Of a stretch of DNA of 12,874 nucleotides, positions 1-8,235 are shown one piece after another. Under the pieces are notes generated by a model. That model did no database searches and was not told where the DNA came from. It saw only the letters and a program-made list of their open reading frames with translations. Source of the DNA: Clostridia bacterium. GTDB lineage: Bacteria; Bacillota; Clostridia; Oscillospirales; Acutalibacteraceae. The stretch is taken from positions 1-12,874 of the forward strand of contig JAFYQN010000004.1 in the NCBI GenBank assembly GCA_017559885.1, given 5' to 3'. Made by a program: the position numbers and the translations under genes. Within the stretch, counting starts at the first letter, position 1. Every line of letters begins with the position of its first letter.

Positions 1-581
1 AGATATTCAATAATATCGTATACGTCAACAACTGAATATACAGGGAAACCGTACTCCTCGCCTACCTCAGCCATAGCTGATTTTTCGGTTTGACCCTTTT
101 CTTTACGGTCAACCATAACGAATGTTGCGGCAACCTTTGTACCTTTAAGGCCTGAAAGGATTGCCATGCTCTCGCGAATTGCGGTACCTGCGGTGATAAC
201 GTCTTCAACTATAACGATTTCTTCACCCTCTGTAGGTTTGTAACCTACAAATACACCGCCTTCACCATGGTCCTTTTCTTCCTTACGATTAAAGAAGAAA
301 GGAACGTCGAGACCTTCTTTTGAAAGCGCGCAAGCAACCGATACTGCAATCGGAATACCTTTGTAAGCAGGTCCGTAAAGAACCGTACGCTTATTTCCTA
401 CCTTTTCAAAATATGCTTTTGCATAAAATTCGCCAAGTTTTGAAATTTGGTCGCCTGTTTTAATATCGCCTGCATTTATAAAATAAGGAATTTTTCTGCC
501 ACTTTTAGCTGTAAAATCACCAAATTTTAAAACGCCTGCACCTTCTAAAAACTGTATAAACTCTCTTTTATAACCTTCCAT
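1..581 (-). CDS. pyrE: Orotate phosphoribosyltransferase, 3' end cut by window edge
   Basis: This enzyme transfers orotate onto PRPP to give OMP, the fifth step of UMP synthesis, in the cytosol. The gene starts at the ATG at 581-579, and 193 residues are readable before the window edge. No stop codon is reached, so perhaps 20 to 40 residues are missing by comparison with the family. The PRPP-binding signature VIVEDVITAGTA is at about residues 123-134. The mobile catalytic loop NRKEEKDHGEGG is at about 98-109. Both are typical of PyrE. The ribosome binding site AAGGAGA (589-595) overlaps the stop codon of pyrF, and the two genes are only 12 nt apart, so it is the last visible gene of the pyr operon and probably coupled to pyrF translation. 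The identification is firm; only the C-terminus is unseen. Confidence 0.96.
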   Translation of the reverse strand, partial: MEGYKREFIQFLEGAGVLKFGDFTAKSGRKIPYFINAGDIKTGDQISKLGEFYAKAYFEKVGNKRTVLYGPAYKGIPIAVSVACALSKEGLDVPFFFNRKEEKDHGEGGVFVGYKPTEGEEIVIVEDVITAGTAIRESMAILSGLKGTKVAATFVMVDRKEKGQTEKSAMAEVGEEYGFPVYSVVDVYDIIEY

Positions 582-593
582 GTTTCAATCTCC

Positions 594-1292
594 TTAATCT
601 ACAAATTCAGCAATACAACGTTCGTAAGCGGCAACGGGGTCTTCTGCCGCAGTAATAGGACGACCTACAACTATATAGTCACTACCTATTTTCTTTGCCT
701 CGGCAGGTGTCATAACACGCTTTTGGTCACCGATATCACCATCAGCAAAACGAACACCGGGGGTTACTGTCAAGAAGTTTTTGCCGCAAGTATCGTGTAC
801 CTTGCCTGCTTCAAGCGGTGAGCAAACAACACCGTCAAGACCTGCTTTTGCCGCATTTAATGCGTAGTGCATAACAACTTTATCGATTGGCTCTTTAATA
901 AGAAGGTCGTTTTCCATTCTTTCTTGGTCGGTAGATGTAAGCTGTGTAACCGCTATAAGAAGTGGTCTTGTACCGTCTTCACGTGTAAGACCTTCTAAAG
1001 CGCCTTCCATCATAGTAATAGTGCCTGCGGCGTGAAGATTGGTCATATCAACGTCAAGACGTGATAAAACTGCCATAGACTTTTTAACAGTATTTGGAAT
1101 ATCGTGAAGTTTTAAATCCAAGAAAATTTTATGACCTCTTGCTTTAATTTCTTTTACAATTGACGGACCTTCTGCATAAAAAAGTTCCATACCAATCTTT
1201 ACAAAAGGTTTACGAGTAGTAAACTTATCAAGAAACTCAAATGTTTTTTCAGCGCTCGCAAAATCGCAAGCAATAATTACGTCCTTACCCAT
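594..1292 (-). CDS. pyrF: Orotidine 5'-phosphate decarboxylase
   Basis: It decarboxylates OMP to UMP, the last step of the de novo pathway. The 232-residue protein has the usual length of the short bacterial type. The catalytic D-x-K-x-x-D signature is seen as DLKLHD (residues 59-64). Asp10 in the first strand, Lys32, the phosphate-side TPGVR (177-181) and the C-terminal VVGRPI (208-213) complete the expected active-site set. The ATG shares one base with the pyrD stop codon (TAATG arrangement at 1290-1294). Its ribosome binding site, GGAGGAG, is made by the last Gly-Gly codons of pyrD, so translation is very likely coupled to pyrD. No frameshift or missing key residue is seen. Confidence 0.98.
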   Translation of the reverse strand: MGKDVIIACDFASAEKTFEFLDKFTTRKPFVKIGMELFYAEGPSIVKEIKARGHKIFLDLKLHDIPNTVKKSMAVLSRLDVDMTNLHAAGTITMMEGALEGLTREDGTRPLLIAVTQLTSTDQERMENDLLIKEPIDKVVMHYALNAAKAGLDGVVCSPLEAGKVHDTCGKNFLTVTPGVRFADGDIGDQKRVMTPAEAKKIGSDYIVVGRPITAAEDPVAAYERCIAEFVD

Positions 1293-2203
1293 TATTTAAC
1301 TCCTCCTATAATATCGTTTAAGTTATCTATTCCATACTTGTCCATAACACGAGGTAAATCGTTTATTATATCGCGACAAGCATAAGGATTTATAAGGTTT
1401 GCGGCGCCAACCTCAACGGCTGTTGCGCCTGCAAGCATCATTTCAATTACATCTTCGGCAGATGAAACGCCACCCATACCAATTACAGGGATTTTAACGG
1501 CATTTGCTACCTGATATACCATTCTAACAGCTACGGGGAAAATTGCAGGACCCGAGAAACCACCCATTTTATTTGCGATTACTGGCTTACGAGTTTTTAG
1601 ATCAATTCTCATACCAAGCATTGTATTAATAAGACTAATACCGTCAGCTCCTGCATCTTCACACGCTTTTGCAATTGCTACAATATCGGTAACGTTTGGT
1701 GAAAGTTTTACTATAACAGGTTTAGTAGTAACCGCCTTTACGGCTCTAACTACTTCGGCTGCCGCTTCGGGACTTGTACCAAAACTCATACCGCCGCCGT
1801 GAACGTTAGGGCAACTAACGTTTACTTCAAGCCAACCAACTTGAGATTCTTTATCTAACATCTCGCAAGTATAGGCATAATCTTCTACTGCAAAACCACT
1901 AATATTTGCCATAACCGGTTTATTAAAGCACTTTGAAAGTTTAGGAAGTTCCTCGCTAATAACCTTGTGAACACCCGGATTTTGTAGTCCTACGGCATTT
2001 ATCATACCTGCGTAGCATTCTGCAATACGAGGCGTAGGATTACCAAAGCGAGCATCCTTTGTAGTACCTTTAAAGGAGAATGTACCAAGACAATTTATAT
2101 CATAAGCTTGCGCAAACTCATAACCAAAACCAAACGTACCTGAGGCAGGAATTATGGGGTTATCAATTTCAATTCCGCAAAGATTAACGTTTAATCTTCC
2201 CAT
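1292..2203 (-). CDS. pyrD: Dihydroorotate dehydrogenase B, catalytic subunit
   Basis: It oxidises dihydroorotate to orotate with FMN; as a class 1B enzyme it passes electrons to PyrK and then to NAD. I choose the ATG at 2203, giving 303 residues, because it sits 6 nt after the strong site AAAGGAGGA (2210-2218). An upstream in-frame ATG at 2242 would add 13 residues lying inside pyrK without its own clear site. Visible features are FKGTT near residues 44-48, the NVSCPNVHGGG loop (128-138) whose Cys131 is the base used by class 1 enzymes, and the FMN phosphate-binding IGMGG (241-245). The first 13 nt overlap the end of pyrK. The adjacent pyrK and the active-site Cys support the 1B (NAD-linked) type. 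Confidence 0.97.
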   Translation of the reverse strand: MGRLNVNLCGIEIDNPIIPASGTFGFGYEFAQAYDINCLGTFSFKGTTKDARFGNPTPRIAECYAGMINAVGLQNPGVHKVISEELPKLSKCFNKPVMANISGFAVEDYAYTCEMLDKESQVGWLEVNVSCPNVHGGGMSFGTSPEAAAEVVRAVKAVTTKPVIVKLSPNVTDIVAIAKACEDAGADGISLINTMLGMRIDLKTRKPVIANKMGGFSGPAIFPVAVRMVYQVANAVKIPVIGMGGVSSAEDVIEMMLAGATAVEVGAANLINPYACRDIINDLPRVMDKYGIDNLNDIIGGVK

Positions 2204-2925
2204 AAAATCTCCTCCTTTAACATAACAGGTCCGTCTTTGCATATACGCTTATAACCTGCGATAGTTTTACAACTGCAACCCATACAAGCGCCAAAGCCAC
2301 AACCCATACGTTCTTCAAAACTCATTTGACCGTTAGTCTCGGCAGTCTTATAGATTGCTTTAAGCATAGGTTCAGGACCACAGGTATAAAAATACGTATA
2401 GTCTTCGGGGTAAGCGCCCGTTACAAATCCTTTAGTGCCGTAACTACCGTCAACGGTTGTAACTGTAACGTCACAACCTAAATCCTTAAATTCTTGCTCA
2501 TAAAATACTTCGCTTGCAGTATTAAAACCAAGAATAACAGAAACTTTTTTGCCGCTTGCAATAAGTTTTTTAGCGAGCATATAAAGTGGAGGAACACCAA
2601 CGCCACCACCTAAAAGCAATGGTTTATCACCTGATGTTGACAAATCATATCCATTGCCAAGACCTGTAAGCACGTCAAGTGTCTCGCCCACGGTCATCTT
2701 TGCCATTTGTTCGGTTCCCTTGCCTACAACCTTGTAAATAATTGTTACTGATGTATCATCACAATCACAAACCGAAATAGGACGGCGAAGATAGAGTCCG
2801 TCAAGTTGAATATTGATAAACTGTCCGCAAGCGGTGATGTCGGAGGTATCTCCTTGGAGCACCATCTTGTAAACGTTATCAACCAACTTTTCATTAAGTG
2901 ATATTTTAAAAATACCTTGTTTCAT
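2191..2925 (-). CDS. pyrK: Dihydroorotate dehydrogenase B, electron transfer subunit
   Basis: This 244-residue FAD and iron-sulfur subunit carries electrons from PyrD's FMN to NAD+. An FAD-binding motif RRPISVCD is at residues 47-54. A nucleotide-binding glycine-rich stretch GGGVGVPPLY is at 106-115, and CGPEPML at 182-188 is typical of ferredoxin-reductase-like NAD domains. The C-terminal [2Fe-2S] ligands fit C-x4-C-x2-C-x11-C: Cys209, Cys214, Cys217 and Cys229; an extra Cys219 lies between. Its ribosome binding site (about 2936-2942) overlaps the carB stop codon, and carB ends 14 nt upstream. Its own last codons carry the pyrD ribosome binding site. It forms a heterotetramer with PyrD in characterised members of the family. 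Confidence 0.97.
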   Translation of the reverse strand: MKQGIFKISLNEKLVDNVYKMVLQGDTSDITACGQFINIQLDGLYLRRPISVCDCDDTSVTIIYKVVGKGTEQMAKMTVGETLDVLTGLGNGYDLSTSGDKPLLLGGGVGVPPLYMLAKKLIASGKKVSVILGFNTASEVFYEQEFKDLGCDVTVTTVDGSYGTKGFVTGAYPEDYTYFYTCGPEPMLKAIYKTAETNGQMSFEERMGCGFGACMGCSCKTIAGYKRICKDGPVMLKEEILWED

Positions 2926-2939
2926 TAAAATCTAATCCT

Positions 2940-5900
2940 TTATGCGTCGATTGTCGAAATTGTAAGAGTAGTTTCTTCAAGGACGTCAAGAAGAACTCTT
3001 ACGGTATCGAGTGAAGTAAATAATGTTACATTATTTTCGGTAGCAAGACGACGAATTTGTTGACCGTCACTTGCTTCAACAGCAGCGCCGATATCCTTGG
3101 TATTAATTATATAAGCCAAGTGACCTTGTCTGATTGCATCAGGAATCTCATCGATATCTTCGCTAATCTTTTTAAGAATATGGGTACGAATGCCGTTTTC
3201 TTTAAGGAATGCGGCAGTACCTTCAGTTGCTTGAATATTAAATCCAAGATTATAGAATCTACGAATAAGCGGTAACGCTTCTTGCTTATCCTTATCGGCA
3301 ATAGTAGCAAATACCGTACCGTAATTTTGTAGATGTGTGCCGCCTGCCTGAAGCGCTTTATAAAGCGCGCGGTTAAGTTTATCGTCATAACCGATTGCTT
3401 CACCTGTTGACTTCATTTCAGGTGAAAGATAAGCATCAAGACCCTTAATTTTGTTAAATGAGAATACAGGAACCTTTACGTAGTAACGTTTCTTTTCTTC
3501 AGGATAAAGACTGAATATTCCCTGCTCTTTAAGTGATTTGCCAAGTATTACCTCAGTTGCAATATCAGCAAGACTGTAACCTGTAGATTTTGAAAGGAAT
3601 GGTACTGTACGTGATGAACGGGGGTTAACCTCGATAATGTAAACATCATCGTTATCATCAACAATAAACTGAATGTTATAAAGTCCGATAATGCCAATAC
3701 CAAGACCTAACTTCTTAGCGTATTGTAAAATTGTGCCACGAACTTTATCAGAGATACTAAATGTTGGATAAACGCTAATAGAGTCACCCGAGTGAATACC
3801 TGTACGCTCTACAAGTTCCATAATACCAGGAACAAATACGTCTTGACCGTCACAAATAGCGTCAACCTCTACCTCTTTACCTTGAATATATTTGTCAACA
3901 AGAACTGGCTTGTCCGCATCAATTTCAACGGCAGTTTTAAGATAGTGACGAAGTTGCGCTTCGTCGGCAACAATTTGCATTGCGCGACCACCAAGAACGA
4001 AGCTTGGACGAACAAGTACGGGATAACCGATAGCAGCTGCTGCGGCAACGCCGTCTTCAATCTTGGTAACTGCTCTACCCTTTGGCTGTGGAATATTTAA
4101 CTCTTGAAGTATCTTTTCAAAACTGTCGCGGTTTTCAGCACGTTCGATTGCGGCGCAATCGGTACCGATAATCTTAACTCCGCGGTCCATAAGCGGTTGC
4201 GCGAGGTTAATTGCAGTTTGACCGCCAAGTGAAGCTACAACGCCTTCAGGTTGCTCAAAATCGATAATTGCCATTACATCTTCTGGAGTAAGTGGCTCAA
4301 AATAGAGTTTATCGGCAGTTGTATAGTCGGTAGAAACTGTTTCGGGATTATTATTAATAATAATTGCCTCATAACCGTTTCTCTTGATTGTTTGTACGGC
4401 GTGAACGGTAGAATAGTCAAATTCAACACCCTGACCTATACGGATAGGACCTGCGCCCAAAACAACGATTTTACGTTTGTCGGTAAGGCGTGATTCGTTT
4501 TCGCCTGTGTATGATGAATAAAGATATGCAATATATTTACCTGTGTGCAAGGTATCAACCATCTTAAAGATAGGTATAATACCGTTTTGTTTACGCATTG
4601 CGTAAAGGTCTGTTTCGGGCATACCCCAAACCTTTGAAATATATTCATCAGAGAAACCTAAAATCTTTGCCTCTTTAAGTGTTACAATGTCACCAATATT
4701 TGCCTTAATTGTGTTTTCCATATCAACGATACGTTTAAACGCTTCAAGGAACAATGGTGTAATTTTGGTAACTTCATGAAGTTTTTCGAGTGTTACACCG
4801 CGACGGATAAGTTCAAATACTGCGTAGATGTTATCATCTTGTGATTCGCCAAGATATTCAAATATCTGCTCGTTTGTCATATTGTCAAATTTTGCAATAT
4901 AGAAATGGCAAACGCCAATTTCAAGTGAACGAACCGATTTAAGCAAACATTCTTCAAGAGTTGAACCAATGCCCATAACCTCGCCTGTTGCCTTCATTTG
5001 TGTACCTAATGTGTTAGGCGCATCGGCAAACTTATCAAATGGGAAACGTGGGAATTTTGCAACGATATAGTCAAGTCGTGGTTCAATAGCCGCTGTACCG
5101 CCTGCAACAGGTATATCTTCAAGAGCCATACCAAGAGCAATTTTTGCAGTAACGCGAGCAATTGGATAACCGCTTGCCTTTGAAGCGAGAGCCGAAGAAC
5201 GTGATACACGTGGATTTACTTCGATAAGATAATATTCGCTACTGTATGGATTGAGCGCAAATTGAACATTACAACCGCCCTCAATTTTGAGTTCGCGAAT
5301 AATTTTAATTGCGCTATCGTTAAGCATTTTTAGGTCGTGGTCGTTAAGCGAAAGAATAGGCGCTACAACGGCCGAGTCACCTGTGTGAACACCAACGGGG
5401 TCAATATTTTCCATACCGCAAATTGTAATGGCGGTATCGTTTGAGTCACGCATAACCTCGAACTCAATCTCTTTATAACCTTTAACGCTCTTTTCAATAA
5501 GAACCTGATGAACAGGAGAAAGTTTAAATGCGTTAAGACCAACCTCAACAAGTTCGTCTTCGTTATAAGCAAAACCGCCGCCTGTGCCGCCCAAAGTAAA
5601 TGCAGGACGAAGCACAACAGGATAACCAATTCTACTAGCAGCTGCTTTTGCTTCTTCAATGCTATAGGTAATTTCAGAAGGAATAACGGGTTCGCCAATA
5701 GACTCGCACATCTCTTTAAAAAGTTCGCGGTCTTCGGCGCGCTCGATACTTTCGCTTGAAGTACCAAGTAGTTCTACGCCGCATTCTTTAAGAATACCCT
5801 TTTCCTCAAGTTGCATAGCAAGGTTAAGACCTGTTTGACCACCAATACCCGGAACAATAGCATCTGGACGCTCGTAGCGCAAAATCTTTGCCATATATTC

Positions 5901-6113
5901 AAGTGTTAATGGTTCCATATAAACCTTATCGGCAATTGATGCATCGGTCATAATTGTTGCAGGGTTAGAGTTACAAAGTATAACTTCGTATCCTTCTTCT
6001 TTAAGCGCAAGACATGCTTGTGTACCTGCATAGTCAAATTCAGCCGCCTGACCAATTACAATAGGACCTGAACCAATAATTAATACTTTTTTAATGTCTG
6101 TTCTTTTAGCCAT
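2940..6113 (-). CDS. carB: Carbamoyl-phosphate synthase large subunit
   Basis: It makes carbamoyl phosphate from bicarbonate, two ATP and ammonia supplied by the small subunit CarA, feeding pyrimidine and arginine synthesis. The 1057 residues match the family length. The internal duplication is clear: GSGPIVIGQAAEFDYAGTQA near residues 14-33 and GAGPIRIGQGVEFDYSTVHA from residue 553. Each half carries an ATP-grasp domain ending in EVNPR-type motifs. The C-terminal regulatory (MGS-like) domain from about residue 935 holds ATEGT (962-966) and IINTKD (1002-1007), the area that binds UMP in homologues, so UMP feedback is plausible. The ATG overlaps the pyrC end by 8 nt, with AGGAGG just upstream. 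No carA gene is in this window. Confidence 0.98.
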   Translation of the reverse strand: MAKRTDIKKVLIIGSGPIVIGQAAEFDYAGTQACLALKEEGYEVILCNSNPATIMTDASIADKVYMEPLTLEYMAKILRYERPDAIVPGIGGQTGLNLAMQLEEKGILKECGVELLGTSSESIERAEDRELFKEMCESIGEPVIPSEITYSIEEAKAAASRIGYPVVLRPAFTLGGTGGGFAYNEDELVEVGLNAFKLSPVHQVLIEKSVKGYKEIEFEVMRDSNDTAITICGMENIDPVGVHTGDSAVVAPILSLNDHDLKMLNDSAIKIIRELKIEGGCNVQFALNPYSSEYYLIEVNPRVSRSSALASKASGYPIARVTAKIALGMALEDIPVAGGTAAIEPRLDYIVAKFPRFPFDKFADAPNTLGTQMKATGEVMGIGSTLEECLLKSVRSLEIGVCHFYIAKFDNMTNEQIFEYLGESQDDNIYAVFELIRRGVTLEKLHEVTKITPLFLEAFKRIVDMENTIKANIGDIVTLKEAKILGFSDEYISKVWGMPETDLYAMRKQNGIIPIFKMVDTLHTGKYIAYLYSSYTGENESRLTDKRKIVVLGAGPIRIGQGVEFDYSTVHAVQTIKRNGYEAIIINNNPETVSTDYTTADKLYFEPLTPEDVMAIIDFEQPEGVVASLGGQTAINLAQPLMDRGVKIIGTDCAAIERAENRDSFEKILQELNIPQPKGRAVTKIEDGVAAAAAIGYPVLVRPSFVLGGRAMQIVADEAQLRHYLKTAVEIDADKPVLVDKYIQGKEVEVDAICDGQDVFVPGIMELVERTGIHSGDSISVYPTFSISDKVRGTILQYAKKLGLGIGIIGLYNIQFIVDDNDDVYIIEVNPRSSRTVPFLSKSTGYSLADIATEVILGKSLKEQGIFSLYPEEKKRYYVKVPVFSFNKIKGLDAYLSPEMKSTGEAIGYDDKLNRALYKALQAGGTHLQNYGTVFATIADKDKQEALPLIRRFYNLGFNIQATEGTAAFLKENGIRTHILKKISEDIDEIPDAIRQGHLAYIINTKDIGAAVEASDGQQIRRLATENNVTLFTSLDTVRVLLDVLEETTLTISTIDA

Positions 6114-7356
6114 TTTTTACATCCTCCTGAATATATGTTAAATCGTCTTTGTAAACTGTATTTCCGTTGCAAACTGTTAGATAACATTTGCCATAAAGTT
6201 CATAGTTTTCAAACGGCATCGCTTTACCGAGTGATAAAAAGTCATCGGGGTTTACAACAAATTTTTTATCAAGGCACCAAACAGTGTAATCATCATTACT
6301 TTGCGGTATATTAAATCTCTTTTTGGGGTTAAGTGAAATTAATTCAATTAACTTTTCGAGCGTAATGATATTTGTTTTAACAAAGTAGGTATACATAAGC
6401 GAAAAAGCAATTTCAATACCTACAATACCAAATGCGCTTTTCTGGAGACCTTTACTCTTTTTCTCGGCGCTGTGAGGCGCATGGTCGGTAGCAATCATAT
6501 CGATTGTACCGTCTTTAATACCCTCAATAAGAGCAAGTTTGTCTTCGCGCGAACGAAGCGGCGGATTCATTTTGAACTTACCGTCTTCTTGCAGGTCACT
6601 ATCATCAAGTATTAAATAATGCGGTCCCGTTTCACACGTAACTTCAAGACCCTCGGCTTTAGCTTGTCGTATAAGTTCAACGCTTTCCTTACAAGAAATG
6701 TGGCAAACGTGGTATTTGCAACCAATTTCTTTTACAAGTTCTAAATCCCGTTTTATTGGTCCCCACTCACTCTCGGAACAAATACCTCGATGACCGTGGG
6801 CTTTTGCATAATCGCCATCGTGAATATAACCGCCGTGAAGTAGCGAATTATCTTCACAGTGCGCTACAATCATTTTACCAAGCGATTTTGCTTTTATCAT
6901 TGCCTCGCGCATTAGTTCAGTGCTTTGTACTCCACGACCGTCATCCGAAAAGGCAATCGCTTTACTACACATATCATCCATATCGGATAATTTTTCACCA
7001 AGTTGTCCGATTGTAATTGACGCATATGGGTATACATTTATTACAGCGTCGTTTTCAATGATAGTGAGTTGTTTTTTCAAATGTTCTAAACTATCGGGTA
7101 CAGGGTTAAGATTTGGCATAGTGCAAACGGCTGTGTAACCGCCGCGAGCCGCCGCCATAGAACCTGTTTTTATTGTTTCTTTATAAGAAAAACCCGGCTC
7201 ACGAAAATGCACATGCACATCGCAAAAACCGGGTAAAATGAAATAATTATTTTGTGTGTCAGCAAAAAATGGCGACAAAACCGCCTTGTGTATAGCGGGT
7301 GTAAATGTATCAAGAAATTCAGGTTTGTAAATATTTTGTTCTATACGGGTTGCCAT
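6106..7356 (-). CDS. pyrC: Dihydroorotase (class I, PyrC)
   Basis: It cyclises carbamoyl-aspartate to dihydroorotate. The 416-residue zinc amidohydrolase has HVHFREPG (residues 48-55) with metal ligands His48 and His50, AFSDDG (135-140) containing the Asp that bridges metals in some class I enzymes, His166 in AHCED, His219 in CHIS, and TDHAPHS (290-296) with Asp291. The MNPPLRS stretch (263-269) is also typical. An in-frame TAA directly precedes the ATG, so no longer N-terminus is possible. Compared with class I relatives, the N-terminal part before HVH is short and lacks the usual LIKNGRI-like strand. It is the first gene of the operon, with a ribosome binding site at about 7364-7370 and a strong promoter upstream. 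Confidence 0.96.
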   Translation of the reverse strand: MATRIEQNIYKPEFLDTFTPAIHKAVLSPFFADTQNNYFILPGFCDVHVHFREPGFSYKETIKTGSMAAARGGYTAVCTMPNLNPVPDSLEHLKKQLTIIENDAVINVYPYASITIGQLGEKLSDMDDMCSKAIAFSDDGRGVQSTELMREAMIKAKSLGKMIVAHCEDNSLLHGGYIHDGDYAKAHGHRGICSESEWGPIKRDLELVKEIGCKYHVCHISCKESVELIRQAKAEGLEVTCETGPHYLILDDSDLQEDGKFKMNPPLRSREDKLALIEGIKDGTIDMIATDHAPHSAEKKSKGLQKSAFGIVGIEIAFSLMYTYFVKTNIITLEKLIELISLNPKKRFNIPQSNDDYTVWCLDKKFVVNPDDFLSLGKAMPFENYELYGKCYLTVCNGNTVYKDDLTYIQEDVKNG

Positions 7357-7419
7357 TTAAACCATCCTTTCAAAAAAGTAAATTTACCAAGCGCACAATG
7401 ACGCATTATTATTTAATAT

Positions 7420-7448
7420 ATATTAACATATCAAGTATTTATTGTCAA
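7420..7448 (-). promoter_or_regulatory. Sigma-A promoter of the pyr operon
   Basis: On the minus strand, TTGACA (7448-7443) and TAATAT (7425-7420) are separated by 17 nt, which is almost full consensus. The predicted start is an A near 7413, giving a leader of about 56 nt before pyrC. Upstream of the -35 lie A/T tracts (about 7453-7485) resembling an UP element. The leader is too short for a full antiterminator plus terminator. It holds a perfect 10-nt palindrome (7378-7387) and a weak hairpin (7397-7407). No sequence resembling a PyrR binding loop was found. Confidence 0.85.
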
Positions 7449-7527
7449 TGTGAAAATTCTAAAATTTTACACTTTTTTAAATAAAATATGGGGATTATTG
7501 CATATGATTTTTTATAGGTGATATTTT

Positions 7528-8205
7528 ATGTTTTATGAACTGTTAACACAAATCATTTCTAACCTTTTCTATCTTGCATTACACGTTACAAATGCAGGTG
7601 CTTTTCCCCCACCGCTTAGCAGTAAACGCGAAGCAGAATTACTGTTATTAAAAGAACAAGGCGATAATGACGCAAAGAACAAATTAATCGAACACAACCT
7701 ACGGCTTGTGGCTCACGTTGTAAAAAAATATTATACCAAAGACGACCAAGACGATTTGATTTCAATTGGTACAATCGGACTTATAAAAGCAGTTAATACA
7801 TTTAAAAGCGATAAAAAAATACGACTTGCCACGTACGCGGCACGATGCATTGAAAATGAAATTTTGATGCATTTTAGAAACACCAAAAAATACGCGCACG
7901 ATGTATACATACGCGACCCGATTGATACCGACAAAAACGGTAACGCGCTAACACTAATCGACATTATTGCCGATGAAAATAACATTGATGAAGAAATAGA
8001 TAAAAAAATAAAACTACAGCGATTGCGACTAATACTAAACGGAACGCTCGACGAACGCGAATTGCAAATAATTAATATACGTTATGGACTTGGTGGCGAA
8101 AAAGAGCAAACCCAACGCGAAATAGCAAAAAAACTAAAAATTTCACGTAGTTATGTATCACGAATTGAAACTGCAGCGCTACAAAAACTGTATAAAAATT
8201 TTTAA
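7528..8205 (+). CDS. sigK: RNA polymerase sporulation sigma factor, SigK-like
   Basis: This is a sigma-70 family factor that, as SigK, directs late mother-cell transcription (coat and maturation genes) in endospore formers. The match to Bacillus SigK is extensive: LIEHNLRLVAHVVKK (53-67), DLISIGTIGLIKA (76-88) and LATYAARCIENEILMHFR (100-117) cover region 2, and EKEQTQREIAKKLKISRSYVSRIE (191-214) forms the region 4 helix-turn-helix. The first 20 residues are hydrophobic and precede AFPPPLSS, matching the processed pro-sequence of Bacillus pro-SigK, so the product may need SpoIVFB-type cleavage. The frame is continuous, with no skin-like insertion. The protein ends at KNF (225 residues), without the basic tail seen in Bacillus (about 241). 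The ribosome binding site AGGTGA is at 7516-7521. SigE is the closest alternative family, but the N-terminus favours SigK. Confidence 0.92.
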   Translation: MFYELLTQIISNLFYLALHVTNAGAFPPPLSSKREAELLLLKEQGDNDAKNKLIEHNLRLVAHVVKKYYTKDDQDDLISIGTIGLIKAVNTFKSDKKIRLATYAARCIENEILMHFRNTKKYAHDVYIRDPIDTDKNGNALTLIDIIADENNIDEEIDKKIKLQRLRLILNGTLDERELQIINIRYGLGGEKEQTQREIAKKLKISRSYVSRIETAALQKLYKNF

Positions 8206-8231
8206 GAGAGACCTTTTTAGGTCTCTCTTAA
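8202..8231. terminator. Bidirectional intrinsic terminator between sigK and clpX
   Basis: A perfect 13-bp stem (8202-8214 with 8219-8231) with a 4-nt TTTT loop is formed around AGAGAGACC and GGTCTCTCT. On the plus strand a T-rich tract follows (TTAATTAATTATTTTTTT), suited to end sigK. On the minus strand AAATTTTTATA follows the stem, suited to end the tig-clpP-clpX operon. The stem overlaps the sigK stop codon and ends 4 nt before the clpX stop. Confidence 0.9.
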
Positions 8232-8235
8232 TTAA

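Noticed and set aside
2204..2242. Upstream ATG for pyrD at 2242
   Set aside because: The 13 added residues do not resemble the family and lie within pyrK; a strong ribosome binding site points to 2203.
3792..4100. Plus-strand open frames opposite carB
   Set aside because: They are shadows of the carB coding frame and show no recognisable domain or start signal.
7372..7387. Possible terminator in the pyrC leader (palindrome followed by six T)
   Set aside because: A 10-nt palindrome leaves only a 3-bp stem with a 4-nt loop, too weak for termination, and it sits directly before the pyrC ribosome binding site.
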